A stretch of 64,000 bases of DNA, from positions 2,305,001 through 2,369,000 of the forward strand of contig NZ_CP146242.1 in NCBI RefSeq assembly GCF_037039395.1. The letters are read 5' to 3'. The notes beneath the pieces are model-generated. The model made no database searches and was not told the DNA's origin. It saw nothing but the letters and a program-made list of their open reading frames with translations. Positions 40,765 to 49,268 of the stretch are shown here, piece after piece (position 1 is the first letter of the stretch; the number at the start of each line of letters is the position of its first letter). Position numbers and translations under genes: made by a program. This stretch comes from Agrobacterium vitis (GTDB lineage: Bacteria > Pseudomonadota > Alphaproteobacteria > Rhizobiales > Rhizobiaceae).

Positions 40765-41412
40765 CTATGCCTTATGGGCAGAAACGGCGGCATCATAGGC
40801 CGCGACCAGCGTTGCGGCGCGTTGCTTGACCACATCGGCCTTGTCACCAGGCTTGTAGAGGCTGGTGCCGATGCCGAAGGCCCGGACGCCCGCTTTCAGG
40901 TAGTCGCCGAAATTGTTTTCGCCAACGCCGCCAACGGCGCCGATTGGGAAATTGGCGGGCAGAATGGCCTTGATGGCATTGATGCCGCTTGGACCCAGAA
41001 CGCTGGCGGGGAAGAATTTGATCGCCGAGGCTCCGGCCTTGATGGCGGCCAGCGCTTCGGTCGGGGTAAAGGCGCCGGGCATCGACACCATGCCCAGCCG
41101 GGCGGCTTGGCCAATGACTGCCGGGTCGGTGTTCGGTGTCACCAGAAGGTTGCCGCCAACACTGTGCAATTGCTCGACCGAACCGGCATCGAGAACGGTG
41201 CCTGCGCCGATCAGCACGCCGTCCGGCGCACGCTTGCGGGCCTTTTCAATCGAGATGAACGGATCAGGTGAATTCAGCGGCACTTCGATGGCCTCGAAGC
41301 CTTCTTCCAGAAGCACATCGACAACACTTTCGATGTCGTCTGGACCGATGCCGCGCAGGATGGCGACCAGTTCGCGCTTCAACTGCGGCCATGGGGTATG
41401 GGTGGTGGTCAT
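40765..41412 (-). CDS. dgoA: 2-dehydro-3-deoxy-6-phosphogalactonate aldolase
   Basis: A 215-residue KDPG/KDPGal class I aldolase that splits 2-keto-3-deoxy-6-phosphogalactonate to pyruvate and glyceraldehyde-3-phosphate. The Schiff-base lysine is in SAIKFFPAS, with the conserved E in FEAIEVPLNSP and the phosphate loop GAVGGVGENNF. The start VAILRGI pattern is typical of the DgoA branch. It lies 14 bases after dgoK and is the last gene of the sugar-oxidation run. Confidence 0.94.
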   Translation of the reverse strand: MTTTHTPWPQLKRELVAILRGIGPDDIESVVDVLLEEGFEAIEVPLNSPDPFISIEKARKRAPDGVLIGAGTVLDAGSVEQLHSVGGNLLVTPNTDPAVIGQAARLGMVSMPGAFTPTEALAAIKAGASAIKFFPASVLGPSGINAIKAILPANFPIGAVGGVGENNFGDYLKAGVRAFGIGTSLYKPGDKADVVKQRAATLVAAYDAAVSAHKA

Positions 41413-41426
41413 GATCTGTCCTAACG

Positions 41427-42368
41427 TCAGTTTTGAAGAATGGCCTTGGCGGCAGCAAACAGACCGTCGCGCACCAGGGCGCTGCCGTCAAGAATGCTGG
41501 CCTTGCCGTCCGCCAGGGTGATCGCCTTGGCATAGAGCGCCGAGAGCGCTTTTGAACCGACGATATGCACGGTCTTGCCGGAACGGACCCACTCGCGCAT
41601 GCCGTTGATTTCGGCGCCGATCAGCAGGCCGGACAATCGGCTGGCCGCCTCGTTGGCTCCAGGCGTGGAAAGCAGACCGGCGGCACGGATCGAAAACAGG
41701 CTGGTGGTCAGCGCGAAATTTTCGCTGAGCGCTTCGGTGACCGCATCGGCAAACACCGTCTGATCGGTTTCCGCCGGGGCTTGCTGGATCGACAGGCGCA
41801 GGATCGATTGTTTGGCGAGCAGATCGAAGAGTTCGCCGGTCATGACCGTGCGAAATCTCTGCACCTCGCCGTTTTCCAGATCCACCCATTTGCAATGGGT
41901 GCCGGGCATGCAGATCACGCCCGAAGCAATGCCGCCCGCTACGACACCGGCAAGCTGGGTTTCTTCGCCGCGCATCACATCGAAAGGGCCGGTCTCTTTC
42001 TGGCATAGGCCTGGCAGGATATAAACCGGACGCGATGCTTTCGGGCTGACGGTATGGTGATGAAGACCGGACAGTGAGGCAGGTGTTTCGACATAGGGCG
42101 CTTCCAGCCAACCGGCCCGCGCGCCTGCCATGCCAGCGATCACCACCGGCAGGTCCAGAGGCGCTGACAGCGCCTCCAGATGTTCTTCCAACACGGCGGC
42201 AAACCGGTTGTCCGCCGCGCAGGCCGACATGCCATCGGCAGACTGGCGCTCGCCCAGCACATTGCCCGCGACATCCACCAGCCAGAGGCGGAAATTGCTG
42301 GTGCCCCAATCGGCAAGCCCAACGAAGGGCTTGCCGGTCTCTGCACCCGTTTCGGTTTTGTCAGCCAT
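41427..42368 (-). CDS. dgoK: 2-dehydro-3-deoxygalactonokinase
   Basis: A 313-residue DgoK-family sugar-acid kinase that phosphorylates 2-keto-3-deoxygalactonate. The N-terminal phosphate-1-like motif is VGLADWGTSNFRLWL, a mid-protein motif is SGVICMPGTHCKWV, and VGSKALSALYAKAI lies near the C-terminus. It is tightly spaced with both neighbours (14-15 bases). Together with DgoA it completes the DeLey-Doudoroff galactose branch. Confidence 0.94.
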   Translation of the reverse strand: MADKTETGAETGKPFVGLADWGTSNFRLWLVDVAGNVLGERQSADGMSACAADNRFAAVLEEHLEALSAPLDLPVVIAGMAGARAGWLEAPYVETPASLSGLHHHTVSPKASRPVYILPGLCQKETGPFDVMRGEETQLAGVVAGGIASGVICMPGTHCKWVDLENGEVQRFRTVMTGELFDLLAKQSILRLSIQQAPAETDQTVFADAVTEALSENFALTTSLFSIRAAGLLSTPGANEAASRLSGLLIGAEINGMREWVRSGKTVHIVGSKALSALYAKAITLADGKASILDGSALVRDGLFAAAKAILQN

Positions 42369-42383
42369 GCTGTTCGACCGCGC

Positions 42384-43898
42384 TTATTGCAGGTCTTCCG
42401 GCAGCAGGGCGACCGGAATGTTCTGATAGCTGACCGGACGCAGGAAGCGGCGGATCGCCATGGTGCCAACAGAGGTTGCGCCGAAATTGGTGGTGGCCGG
42501 ATAAGGTCCGCCATGCACCATGGCATCGCAAACCTCGACACCGGTCGGGAAACCGTTGGCCAGCACGCGGCCGGACTTGCGCTCCAGGATTGGCAGCAGC
42601 TTGCGGGCGATCTGCGCGTCGGCATCGTCCATCTGTAGCGTCGTGGTCAACTGGCCAACCAGGCTTTCGGCAATGCCGACCATTTCATCTTCGTCCTTGA
42701 CGGTGACGAATACGCCGAGCGGACCGAAGACTTCTTCGCTCAGCACATGGTTTGCCAGCCAGTTTTCACCTGTTGTGGCAAACAGATAGGGCTTGGCATT
42801 GCGCAGGTCGCAGGTGGAGGTCAGCACGGACTGGACGCCCGAGGTTTCCTCGATGCGCTTGGCACCTTCGCGGTAGGCATTGGCAATGCCATCGGTCAGC
42901 ATGGTCTGGGCATTGGCGGCAGCCAGCGCCGTCTTGGCGGTTTCAAGGAAGGCGTCGGCTTCTGGGCCTTCCTGGATGATGGCGATGCCGGGATTGGTGC
43001 AGAACTGGCCAGCGCCCATGGTGAGCGAACCCGCCCAACCCTTGGCAATCGCCTCGCCACGGGCCGAGACGGCGGCAGGCAGCAGGAACATCGGATTGAC
43101 CGATCCCAGTTCGCCGAAGAACGGAATGGGCTCGTCACGGCGCACGCAAAGATCGAACAGCGCACGGCCACCGCGCAGCGAGCCGGTGAAGCCGACAGCG
43201 CGGGTCAATGGATGCAGGCAGATGGCTTCGCCGGTTTCGCGATTGCCACCCTGGACCAGCGAGAAGGTGCCGGGATGAACGCCGGTGCTCTTGATGGCGG
43301 CGTGGATCGCCTGAGCGACGATTTCGGACGTGCCGGGATGGGCCTCATGACCCTTGACGACAACAGGGCAACCGGCAGCCAGTGCCGAGGCGGTGTCGCC
43401 GCCAGCGGTGGAGAAGGCCAGCGGGAAATTCGAAGCGCCGAATACGCCGACCGGGCCGATAGGCCGCTGCATCAGGCGAATATCGGGGCGGGGCAGGGGC
43501 TGGCGATCCGGCAGGGCCGCGTCATAACGACGGTCGAGGTAATCGCCCTTGCGGATATGCTCGGCAAACAGCCGCAACTGACCGGTGGTGCGGCCACGCT
43601 CGCCGACGAGGCGGGCTTCCGGCAGGCCGGTTTCCTGGCTGCCGATCTTGGTGATTTCATCGCCGCGTGCATCGATTTCCTCAGCGATGGCTTCCAGAAA
43701 CTTGGCGCGCTCTTCGCGGGAGGAATAGCCGTAGCTGGCGAAGGCGTGTTCGGCGGCTTTCATGGCGCGGTCGACCAGAGCGGCAGAGCCCAGGAAGAAT
43801 GTATGGCTCTCGCCCGAAGCGGGGCTGGAGGTGAAGGTTCCCGTACCTTCAACCCATTCTCCGGCGATCAGGTGTTTTCCGGTGAGGTTCAGCGTCAT
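42384..43898 (-). CDS. 2-oxoglutaric semialdehyde (2,5-dioxovalerate) dehydrogenase, NADP-type
   Basis: A 504-residue aldehyde dehydrogenase. The branch that begins LTGKHLIAGEWVEG and has FGASNFPLAFSTAGGDTASALAAGCPVVVKGH is the 2,5-dioxovalerate/KGSA dehydrogenase group. The catalytic cysteine is in GAGQFCTNPG and the general-base Glu in FFGELGSVNP. It would oxidise 2-oxoglutaric semialdehyde to 2-oxoglutarate at the end of the non-phosphorylating arabinose pathway. An AAAGGA ribosome-binding site precedes the start. The presence of this enzyme beside dgoK/dgoA indicates two pathways in one operon. Confidence 0.9.
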   Translation of the reverse strand: MTLNLTGKHLIAGEWVEGTGTFTSSPASGESHTFFLGSAALVDRAMKAAEHAFASYGYSSREERAKFLEAIAEEIDARGDEITKIGSQETGLPEARLVGERGRTTGQLRLFAEHIRKGDYLDRRYDAALPDRQPLPRPDIRLMQRPIGPVGVFGASNFPLAFSTAGGDTASALAAGCPVVVKGHEAHPGTSEIVAQAIHAAIKSTGVHPGTFSLVQGGNRETGEAICLHPLTRAVGFTGSLRGGRALFDLCVRRDEPIPFFGELGSVNPMFLLPAAVSARGEAIAKGWAGSLTMGAGQFCTNPGIAIIQEGPEADAFLETAKTALAAANAQTMLTDGIANAYREGAKRIEETSGVQSVLTSTCDLRNAKPYLFATTGENWLANHVLSEEVFGPLGVFVTVKDEDEMVGIAESLVGQLTTTLQMDDADAQIARKLLPILERKSGRVLANGFPTGVEVCDAMVHGGPYPATTNFGATSVGTMAIRRFLRPVSYQNIPVALLPEDLQ

Positions 43899-44030
43899 GG
43901 AGCAGTCCTTTCAAAAATCTCGTTCCGCAGGCAGATCGGCGAACAGCCGGTCGCACTGCTATTTGCCCTGGATGCGCTCGTGTCAGTCATTCGTCGCATC
44001 CGTTTGGCTTTTGCATTCGGCTTGCGGGGC

Positions 44031-44051
44031 GGAACGGCAGATGCCGGTTCC
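44031..44051 (-). other. Hairpin after the galactose/arabinose dehydrogenase gene
   Basis: GGAACGGCA (44031-44039) pairs with TGCCGGTTCC (44042-44051) with one bulged G and a two-base loop. It is 18 bases beyond the dehydrogenase stop, in a 170-base gap before the next gene. No U run follows. It is probably an mRNA-stability or partial-attenuation element. Confidence 0.5.
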
Positions 44052-44068
44052 GTCCCATAAAGTGCGTC

Positions 44069-45016
44069 TTACTCGATGAAGGCTTCCACTTCATGACGTT
44101 CCGCCGTCAGGAATGCATCGGCAACCAGCCGCAGCGGCTGGAAATCGACGTCGCTTTCGCGGCTGCGCACCAGTTCGGCAAAACGTGTGTAGATCCGGGA
44201 ATATTCCCGGTCGGGGCCTTCAACACTCAGTGTCTCATTTATATAGAGTTCCGCGCCGCCTTTTGCGAGCCTCAGCGTGCCTTGATCCGTCTCGACGACG
44301 ATATCCCAGGTCTGTGGGCCTTCCTGGCGCCAGTCGAATTCGGCCTTGATCGGCGCACCGGCTGCACTGCGCATCGTCAGGCTGGCGGCAATTGGCTGTT
44401 GGCGATTGGCGGGGAAGGACAAGGCAGCCTTTTCAACGATGGTCTGGCCGGGAATGATCGCGGTCAGGATCGACAGGGCGTTGATGCCCGGATCGAACAC
44501 GCCGAACCCGCCCGCCTCCCAAATCCAGGCCTGGCCCGGATGCCAGCGGCGGACATCTTCCTTCCAGGTGATCTCAATGCGGGTGATGGTCTTGTCCAAG
44601 AGCCATTGGCGGGCCGGTTCCACGCCATTGGCAAAGCGGGAATGCCAGGTGGCAAACAGGGTGACGCCCGCTTCACGCGCCAATTCGGCCAGCGCCTGCG
44701 CTTCGCCAATGGTTGCCGCAGGCGGCTTTTCCATCAGCACATCGAGGCCGCTGGCAATTGCCTTCTTGGCCATGGCGAAGCGGACGTCGGGTGGGGTGCA
44801 CAGCGCGATGGCGCGGATATCCTGGCGGGTCTCCAGAAAAACGTCGAAATTTTCGAAATTCTCGGCGCTGTCGATCTTGCCATTGCGGCTGATGGCGGCG
44901 GCGATCACGAAGTCACTGCCGTTTTCGCAGGACGGAATATGCTGGTCGCGGGCAATCTTGCCGACGCCGGCCAGCGCCAGGGCAATCCTGGTTCCGGTGT
45001 TTTCAGAAGAGGTCAT
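44069..45016 (-). CDS. Gfo/Idh/MocA-family D-galactose / L-arabinose 1-dehydrogenase
   Basis: A 315-residue oxidoreductase with an N-terminal Rossmann domain (LALAGVGKIARDQHIPS) and the EKPPAATIGEA motif of the Gfo/Idh/MocA family. The segments WKEDVRRWHPGQAWIWEAGGFGVFDPGINAL are like bacterial L-arabinose 1-dehydrogenase (Azospirillum type), which also oxidises D-galactose. It would make the aldonolactone in the periplasm-to-cytosol sugar route fed by GguAB. Context, not sequence, suggests dual substrate use. Confidence 0.88.
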   Translation of the reverse strand: MTSSENTGTRIALALAGVGKIARDQHIPSCENGSDFVIAAAISRNGKIDSAENFENFDVFLETRQDIRAIALCTPPDVRFAMAKKAIASGLDVLMEKPPAATIGEAQALAELAREAGVTLFATWHSRFANGVEPARQWLLDKTITRIEITWKEDVRRWHPGQAWIWEAGGFGVFDPGINALSILTAIIPGQTIVEKAALSFPANRQQPIAASLTMRSAAGAPIKAEFDWRQEGPQTWDIVVETDQGTLRLAKGGAELYINETLSVEGPDREYSRIYTRFAELVRSRESDVDFQPLRLVADAFLTAERHEVEAFIE

Positions 45017-45047
45017 GACCTGTTCCCTGTCTCGTCATTGAATGGTG

Positions 45048-45075
45048 TCAAGCGCGCCGGTGAGCGCGCTTGACG
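45048..45075 (-). other. Hairpin after the arabinonate dehydratase gene
   Basis: A perfect 11-bp stem, GTCAAGCGCGC/GCGCGCTTGAC, with a six-base loop lies in the 72-base gap between dehydratase and dehydrogenase. It is strong but has no U tract, so it is more likely a processing or stability element than a terminator. Confidence 0.6.
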
Positions 45076-45088
45076 GGAGAGGAATGGA

Positions 45089-46834
45089 TCAATGTGCGTC
45101 CTTGCCAACGGCGGCGCCACGGCAGCCCTTGAGGAAGTCGAAATCGGCGCCGGTATCGGCCCCTTCCACGTGATCGTGGAACAGCCGCGCATAGCCGCTG
45201 GCCGGTGGCTCGACATTCGGGCGCCAATCGGCCAGGCGGCGCTGCATTTCCTCGTCGGAAATGTCCAGATGCACCCGGCGTTCCTTGACGTCGATCTCGA
45301 TGAAGTCGCCATTCTTGACGATGGCCAGCGGTCCGCCACGGGCGGCTTCCGGCGAGGTGTGCAGCAGCACGGTGCCGTAGGCGGTGCCGGACATGCGGGC
45401 ATCGGAAATGCGCACCATATCGGTAATGCCCTTGCGCAGCACCTTGGGCGGCAGGCCCATATTGCCGACCTCTGCCATGCCCGGATAGCCGCGCGGGCCA
45501 CAGTTCTTCATCACCATCACGCAGGTTTCGTCAATGTCGAGGTTCTCGTCATTGATCTTGGCCTTGTAATCGTCGATGTCTTCGAACACCACGGCGCGGC
45601 CGCGATGCTTCATCAGATGCTCGGAGGCGGCCGACGGCTTCAGCACGCAGCCCTTAGGCGCGAGATTGCCACGCAGCACGGCGATGCCGCCCTGCTGGGT
45701 CAGCGCCTTGTCGAACGGACGGATAACATCCTCGTTCCAGTTGCGGACATCCTTGACTTCGTCCCAGATGGTGACGCCGGAGACGGTCAGCGCATCCTTG
45801 TGCAGTTTACCGGCTTCCGCCAGCATCTTGATGACCACCGGCAGGCCACCTGCATAGAAGAACTCTTCCATCAGATACTGGCCTGACGGCATCAGGTTGA
45901 CGATGGTCGGGATATCGCGGCCACAGCGGTCCCAGTCATCCAGCGTCAGGTCGATCCCACAGCGGCCTGCCATGGCCAGAAGATGCACGACCGCATTGGT
46001 GGAGCCGCCGATGGCGCCATTTATGCGGATGGCGTTTTCAAAGGCTTCCTTGGTCATGATGTCTGATGGTTTCAGATCGTCCTTGACCATTTGCACGATC
46101 CGGCGGCCCGAAAGCTGCGCCATCACCCGGCGGCGGCTGTCAACGGCGGGAATGGCGGCATTGCCCGACAAGGCCATGCCGAGCGATTCCACCATCGAGG
46201 CCATGGTCGAGGCCGTTCCCATGGTGTTGCAGGTGCCGCTGGAACGCGACATCGAGGCTTCGGCCTCCATGAATTCTTCCTGGGTCATCTCGCCTGCCTT
46301 GACGGCTTCCGAGAATTTCCACAGATGCGTGCCGGAGCCGACGCGCTCGCCACGGAAATAGCCATTCAGCATCGGCCCGCCCGTGACGACGATGGAGGGA
46401 ATGTCGGTGGAGGCGGCGGCCATCACCAGCGACGGCGTGGTCTTGTCACAGCCGACCAGCAACACGGCGCCATCGATCGGCTGGCCACGCATGGCTTCCT
46501 CGACGGCGAGTGCCGCGAGATTGCGATACATCATCGCGGTCGGGCGAAAGGTGTTTTCAGACGCCGAGAACACCGGAACCTCGACCGGAAAGCCACCGGC
46601 TTCCCAGATGCCGGCCTTCACCTTTTCGGCCAGTTCACGCAGATGGCCGTTGCAGGGGGTGAGGTCCGACCAGGTGTTGAGAATGCCGATGACCGGGCGG
46701 CCATCGAACAGGTCATGCGGATACCCCTGGTTCTTCATCCAGCCGCGATGGTAGATCGTATCGCGTGAGTTGCCGCCGTACCATTCCTGCGACCTCAGTT
46801 TGCGAGGCCAAGCTTTTGGTGTAAAACCACTCAT
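45089..46834 (-). CDS. IlvD/Edd-family L-arabinonate / D-galactonate dehydratase
   Basis: About 581 residues. It converts an aldonate to the 2-keto-3-deoxy acid. Cysteines 61 (LTPCNGH), 129 (VGCDKTTPS) and 202 (SSGTCNTMG) are placed like the [2Fe-2S] ligands of the Rhizobium arabinonate dehydratase. The IYHRGWMKNQGYPHDLFDGR segment and the C-terminal ADFDFLKGCRGAAVGKD strongly match that subfamily. ATG 46834 is chosen; ATG 46861 adds nine residues. It lies in the ggu run between gguC and the dehydrogenase. Confidence 0.93.
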   Translation of the reverse strand: MSGFTPKAWPRKLRSQEWYGGNSRDTIYHRGWMKNQGYPHDLFDGRPVIGILNTWSDLTPCNGHLRELAEKVKAGIWEAGGFPVEVPVFSASENTFRPTAMMYRNLAALAVEEAMRGQPIDGAVLLVGCDKTTPSLVMAAASTDIPSIVVTGGPMLNGYFRGERVGSGTHLWKFSEAVKAGEMTQEEFMEAEASMSRSSGTCNTMGTASTMASMVESLGMALSGNAAIPAVDSRRRVMAQLSGRRIVQMVKDDLKPSDIMTKEAFENAIRINGAIGGSTNAVVHLLAMAGRCGIDLTLDDWDRCGRDIPTIVNLMPSGQYLMEEFFYAGGLPVVIKMLAEAGKLHKDALTVSGVTIWDEVKDVRNWNEDVIRPFDKALTQQGGIAVLRGNLAPKGCVLKPSAASEHLMKHRGRAVVFEDIDDYKAKINDENLDIDETCVMVMKNCGPRGYPGMAEVGNMGLPPKVLRKGITDMVRISDARMSGTAYGTVLLHTSPEAARGGPLAIVKNGDFIEIDVKERRVHLDISDEEMQRRLADWRPNVEPPASGYARLFHDHVEGADTGADFDFLKGCRGAAVGKDAH

Positions 46835-46905
46835 GGCGTTTCTATCCCGTGTTTCGTTCACTTTGAGCGGCTGAACGCCGCCATTCTCTTCTATTCAGGC
46901 CGTAG

Positions 46906-46928
46906 TGATGCCGCCGATTGCGGCATCA
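46906..46928 (-). other. Hairpin overlapping the gguC stop codon
   Basis: TGATGCCGC (46906-46914) pairs perfectly with GCGGCATCA (46920-46928) across a five-base loop. On the coding strand the first three bases of the stem are the gguC TGA. A hairpin at the stop may protect the upstream mRNA or tune readthrough into the dehydratase gene. Confidence 0.6.
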
Positions 46929-47891
46929 AAGCGTCTTGACGGCAAAGGGCGTTTCCGCCGCGACCACCAGCGGGTTTTGCAGCGGCAGGCCGAACTGGGT
47001 GGCGCTGACTTCGAACACGTCGCCGGGAACAGTTTTGAAGCCATCGGCAAAGGACAGCGTCGCTGTGCCGAACATATGCACATGCAGGTCGCCCGGCTGG
47101 CAGAACAACCCGTATTTGAAATGGTGATATTCCAGATTGGCGATAGTGTGGGACATGTTGTCCTCACCCGACAGGAACGGCTTTTCCCAGACCGTCTTGC
47201 CATCCCGCAGGATCTTCGATGCGCCGGTAACGTTGGCCGGAAGGTTGCCGACCAGCAGTTCCGGGCCGAAAGAGGCCGGGCGCAGCTTGGAATGGGCAAG
47301 ATAGAGATAGTTGATCTTTTCGGTCACATGGTCGGAAAACTCGTTGGCCAGCGAAAAGCCGAGACGAACCGGTGTGCCGTCGTTATCGATAACATAAAAT
47401 CCCGCAATTTCCGGTTCTTCGCCGCCATCAAGCGCAAAGGATGGCGATTCCAGGCCGTCGCCGGGAGCGATGGCATTGACGCCAGTGCCTTTGTAGAACC
47501 ATTCCGGCTGAACGCCCCATTCACCAGCCTTGGGCTTGCCGCCTTCGAGGCCCATGCGGAACATTTTCATCGAATCGCTCATGCCTGCCGTGTCGGCATG
47601 CATGCTGTCACGGGCCGATGCCGAACCGGTATGGGTCAGACCAGTGCCAGTCAGGAACATATGGGCGGCATCGGGATGACGCACCGGGCAATCCAGCTTG
47701 CCACCGGCTGCAAGGGCGGTGAGATCGACAGTGTCGCCAGCGCCTTGTTTGGCGATCAGGTCGGCGATGGACACCTTGGCCGCAATTGCTGCCTTGGCGA
47801 GATCGTAGGTGGAGGAAAATCCTGGCACGAGGCGCGCGGTTTCACCCTGCCGGCAGATCACTCCGCCAGTCTTCAACTGTGAAAGATACAT
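46926..47891 (-). CDS. gguC: GguC, AraD1/FAH-family protein, probable 2-keto-3-deoxy-L-arabinonate dehydratase
   Basis: A 321-residue protein matching Agrobacterium GguC. The AraD1-type start is MYLSQLKTGGVICRQGETAR, and a fumarylacetoacetate-hydrolase-like fold carries acidic/His metal ligands (GWGVQPEWFYKGTG-like region, DNDGTPVRLGFSLANEFSDH). The AraD1 family is associated with L-2-keto-3-deoxyarabinonate dehydration. Here that step is exactly what is needed between the dehydratase and the semialdehyde dehydrogenase, so the assignment is supported by context. It follows gguB after a 177-base gap. Confidence 0.88.
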   Translation of the reverse strand: MYLSQLKTGGVICRQGETARLVPGFSSTYDLAKAAIAAKVSIADLIAKQGAGDTVDLTALAAGGKLDCPVRHPDAAHMFLTGTGLTHTGSASARDSMHADTAGMSDSMKMFRMGLEGGKPKAGEWGVQPEWFYKGTGVNAIAPGDGLESPSFALDGGEEPEIAGFYVIDNDGTPVRLGFSLANEFSDHVTEKINYLYLAHSKLRPASFGPELLVGNLPANVTGASKILRDGKTVWEKPFLSGEDNMSHTIANLEYHHFKYGLFCQPGDLHVHMFGTATLSFADGFKTVPGDVFEVSATQFGLPLQNPLVVAAETPFAVKTL

Positions 47892-48028
47892 TGTTCAGTG
47901 TCCTTGGAACATTTCATGGAGCGTTTCATATGGCAACGGAGGCGTTGAAACGGTCTCTGGTTTTACTCTCATGCAATCGGCAGGAACGCCGCTTCACATT
48001 ATTCCCGGGATTGCTGCACGTCGTGGGG

Positions 48029-48064
48029 TTTGGGCCGGAAACAGGTGAGTGCTTCCGGCCCAAA
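48029..48064 (-). other. Hairpin between gguB and gguC
   Basis: A perfect 12-bp stem TTTGGGCCGGAA/TTCCGGCCCAAA with a 12-base loop begins five bases after the gguB stop. No U run follows on the coding strand. It may stabilise the gguAB message or attenuate transcription into gguC. Confidence 0.6.
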
Positions 48065-48068
48065 AGTG

Positions 48069-49268
48069 TCAGGCTGCTTTATTCTTGTTATAGACGTCGA
48101 AGAACACGGCGGCGAGCAGCACCAGGCCCTTGACCATCTGCTGGAAGTCGATGCCGAGACCGATGATCGACATGCCGTTGTTCATCACGCCCATGATGAA
48201 GGCGCCGATGACCGCGCCGGTAATCTTGCCGACGCCGCCTGAAGCCGAGGCGCCGCCGATAAAGCAGGCCGCGATGACGTCAAGCTCGAAGCCGCTACCG
48301 GCCTTGGGCGTTGCGGAGTTGAGGCGCGCCGCGACGATCATGCCAGCGAGGCCCGCAAGAACGCCCATGTTGACGAAGGTCAGAAAGCTCAGCCGCTCGG
48401 TATTGATACCCGACAGCTTGGTGGCCTTCTCATTGCCGCCCATGGCATAGATGCGGCGACCGATGGTGGTGCGGCGGGTGACGAAGGAATAGAGCATGAT
48501 CAGCACGAGCATGACGACCAGCACGTTCGGCATGCCGCGATAGGTCGACAGCAGATAGCCGAGCAACAGCACCGCGCCTGAAACAATCAGGTTCTGCGCC
48601 ACGAAGAAGCCGAACGGTTCGACATCGATGCCATGGGCGACATTGACCTGCCGGCGGCGCCAGGCAAGCACGAACAGCGCCACGGCACCAATGACGGTGA
48701 TGATGATCGAGGTCGAATGCAGGTCACCCATGTCGAACAGATCCGGCAGGAAGCCGGTGCTGATCAGCTGGAATTCCTTCGGAAAAGGACCGATATTGCG
48801 GCCACCGAGCACGAACAGGGTCAGACCGCGAAACACCAGCATGCCAGCCAGCGTGACGATGAAGGACGGAATGCGGTGATAGGCGACCCAATAGCCCTGC
48901 GCCGCTCCGATCACACCGCCGATTACCAAACAGATCAAAACCGTTGGCAGGAAGCCGAGGCCCCATTGCACGGTCAGGATGGCGGCGATGGCGCCGATAA
49001 AGCCGACGATGGAGCCGACCGACAGATCGATATGCCCGGCGACGATCACCAGCAACATGCCAAGCGCCATGATGATGATGAAGGAATTCTGCAAAACCAG
49101 ATTGGTCAGGTTGACCGGCTTGAAGAGAATGCCGCCCGTGTAGAACTGGAAAAACACCATGATGGCGACGAGGGCGATCAACATGCCGTATTCGCGGATA
49201 TTGGCGCGAATATAGGAGGTGATCGACACCACGTTCTGTTCTTCCGTGGAAGGGTTGACGGAACTCAT
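48069..49268 (-). CDS. gguB: GguB, multiple-sugar ABC transporter permease
   Basis: A 399-residue inner-membrane permease of the ribose/xylose (XylH-like) class with about ten helices. The loop QNSFIIIMALGMLLVIVAGHIDLSVGSIVGF is conserved in this family, and a C-terminal CFIGGASASGGVGKITGAVIGAF motif is present. Its ATG overlaps the gguA stop by one base (TAATG). With GguA and ChvE it imports galactose, arabinose, glucose and similar sugars. Confidence 0.95.
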   Translation of the reverse strand: MSSVNPSTEEQNVVSITSYIRANIREYGMLIALVAIMVFFQFYTGGILFKPVNLTNLVLQNSFIIIMALGMLLVIVAGHIDLSVGSIVGFIGAIAAILTVQWGLGFLPTVLICLVIGGVIGAAQGYWVAYHRIPSFIVTLAGMLVFRGLTLFVLGGRNIGPFPKEFQLISTGFLPDLFDMGDLHSTSIIITVIGAVALFVLAWRRRQVNVAHGIDVEPFGFFVAQNLIVSGAVLLLGYLLSTYRGMPNVLVVMLVLIMLYSFVTRRTTIGRRIYAMGGNEKATKLSGINTERLSFLTFVNMGVLAGLAGMIVAARLNSATPKAGSGFELDVIAACFIGGASASGGVGKITGAVIGAFIMGVMNNGMSIIGLGIDFQQMVKGLVLLAAVFFDVYNKNKAA

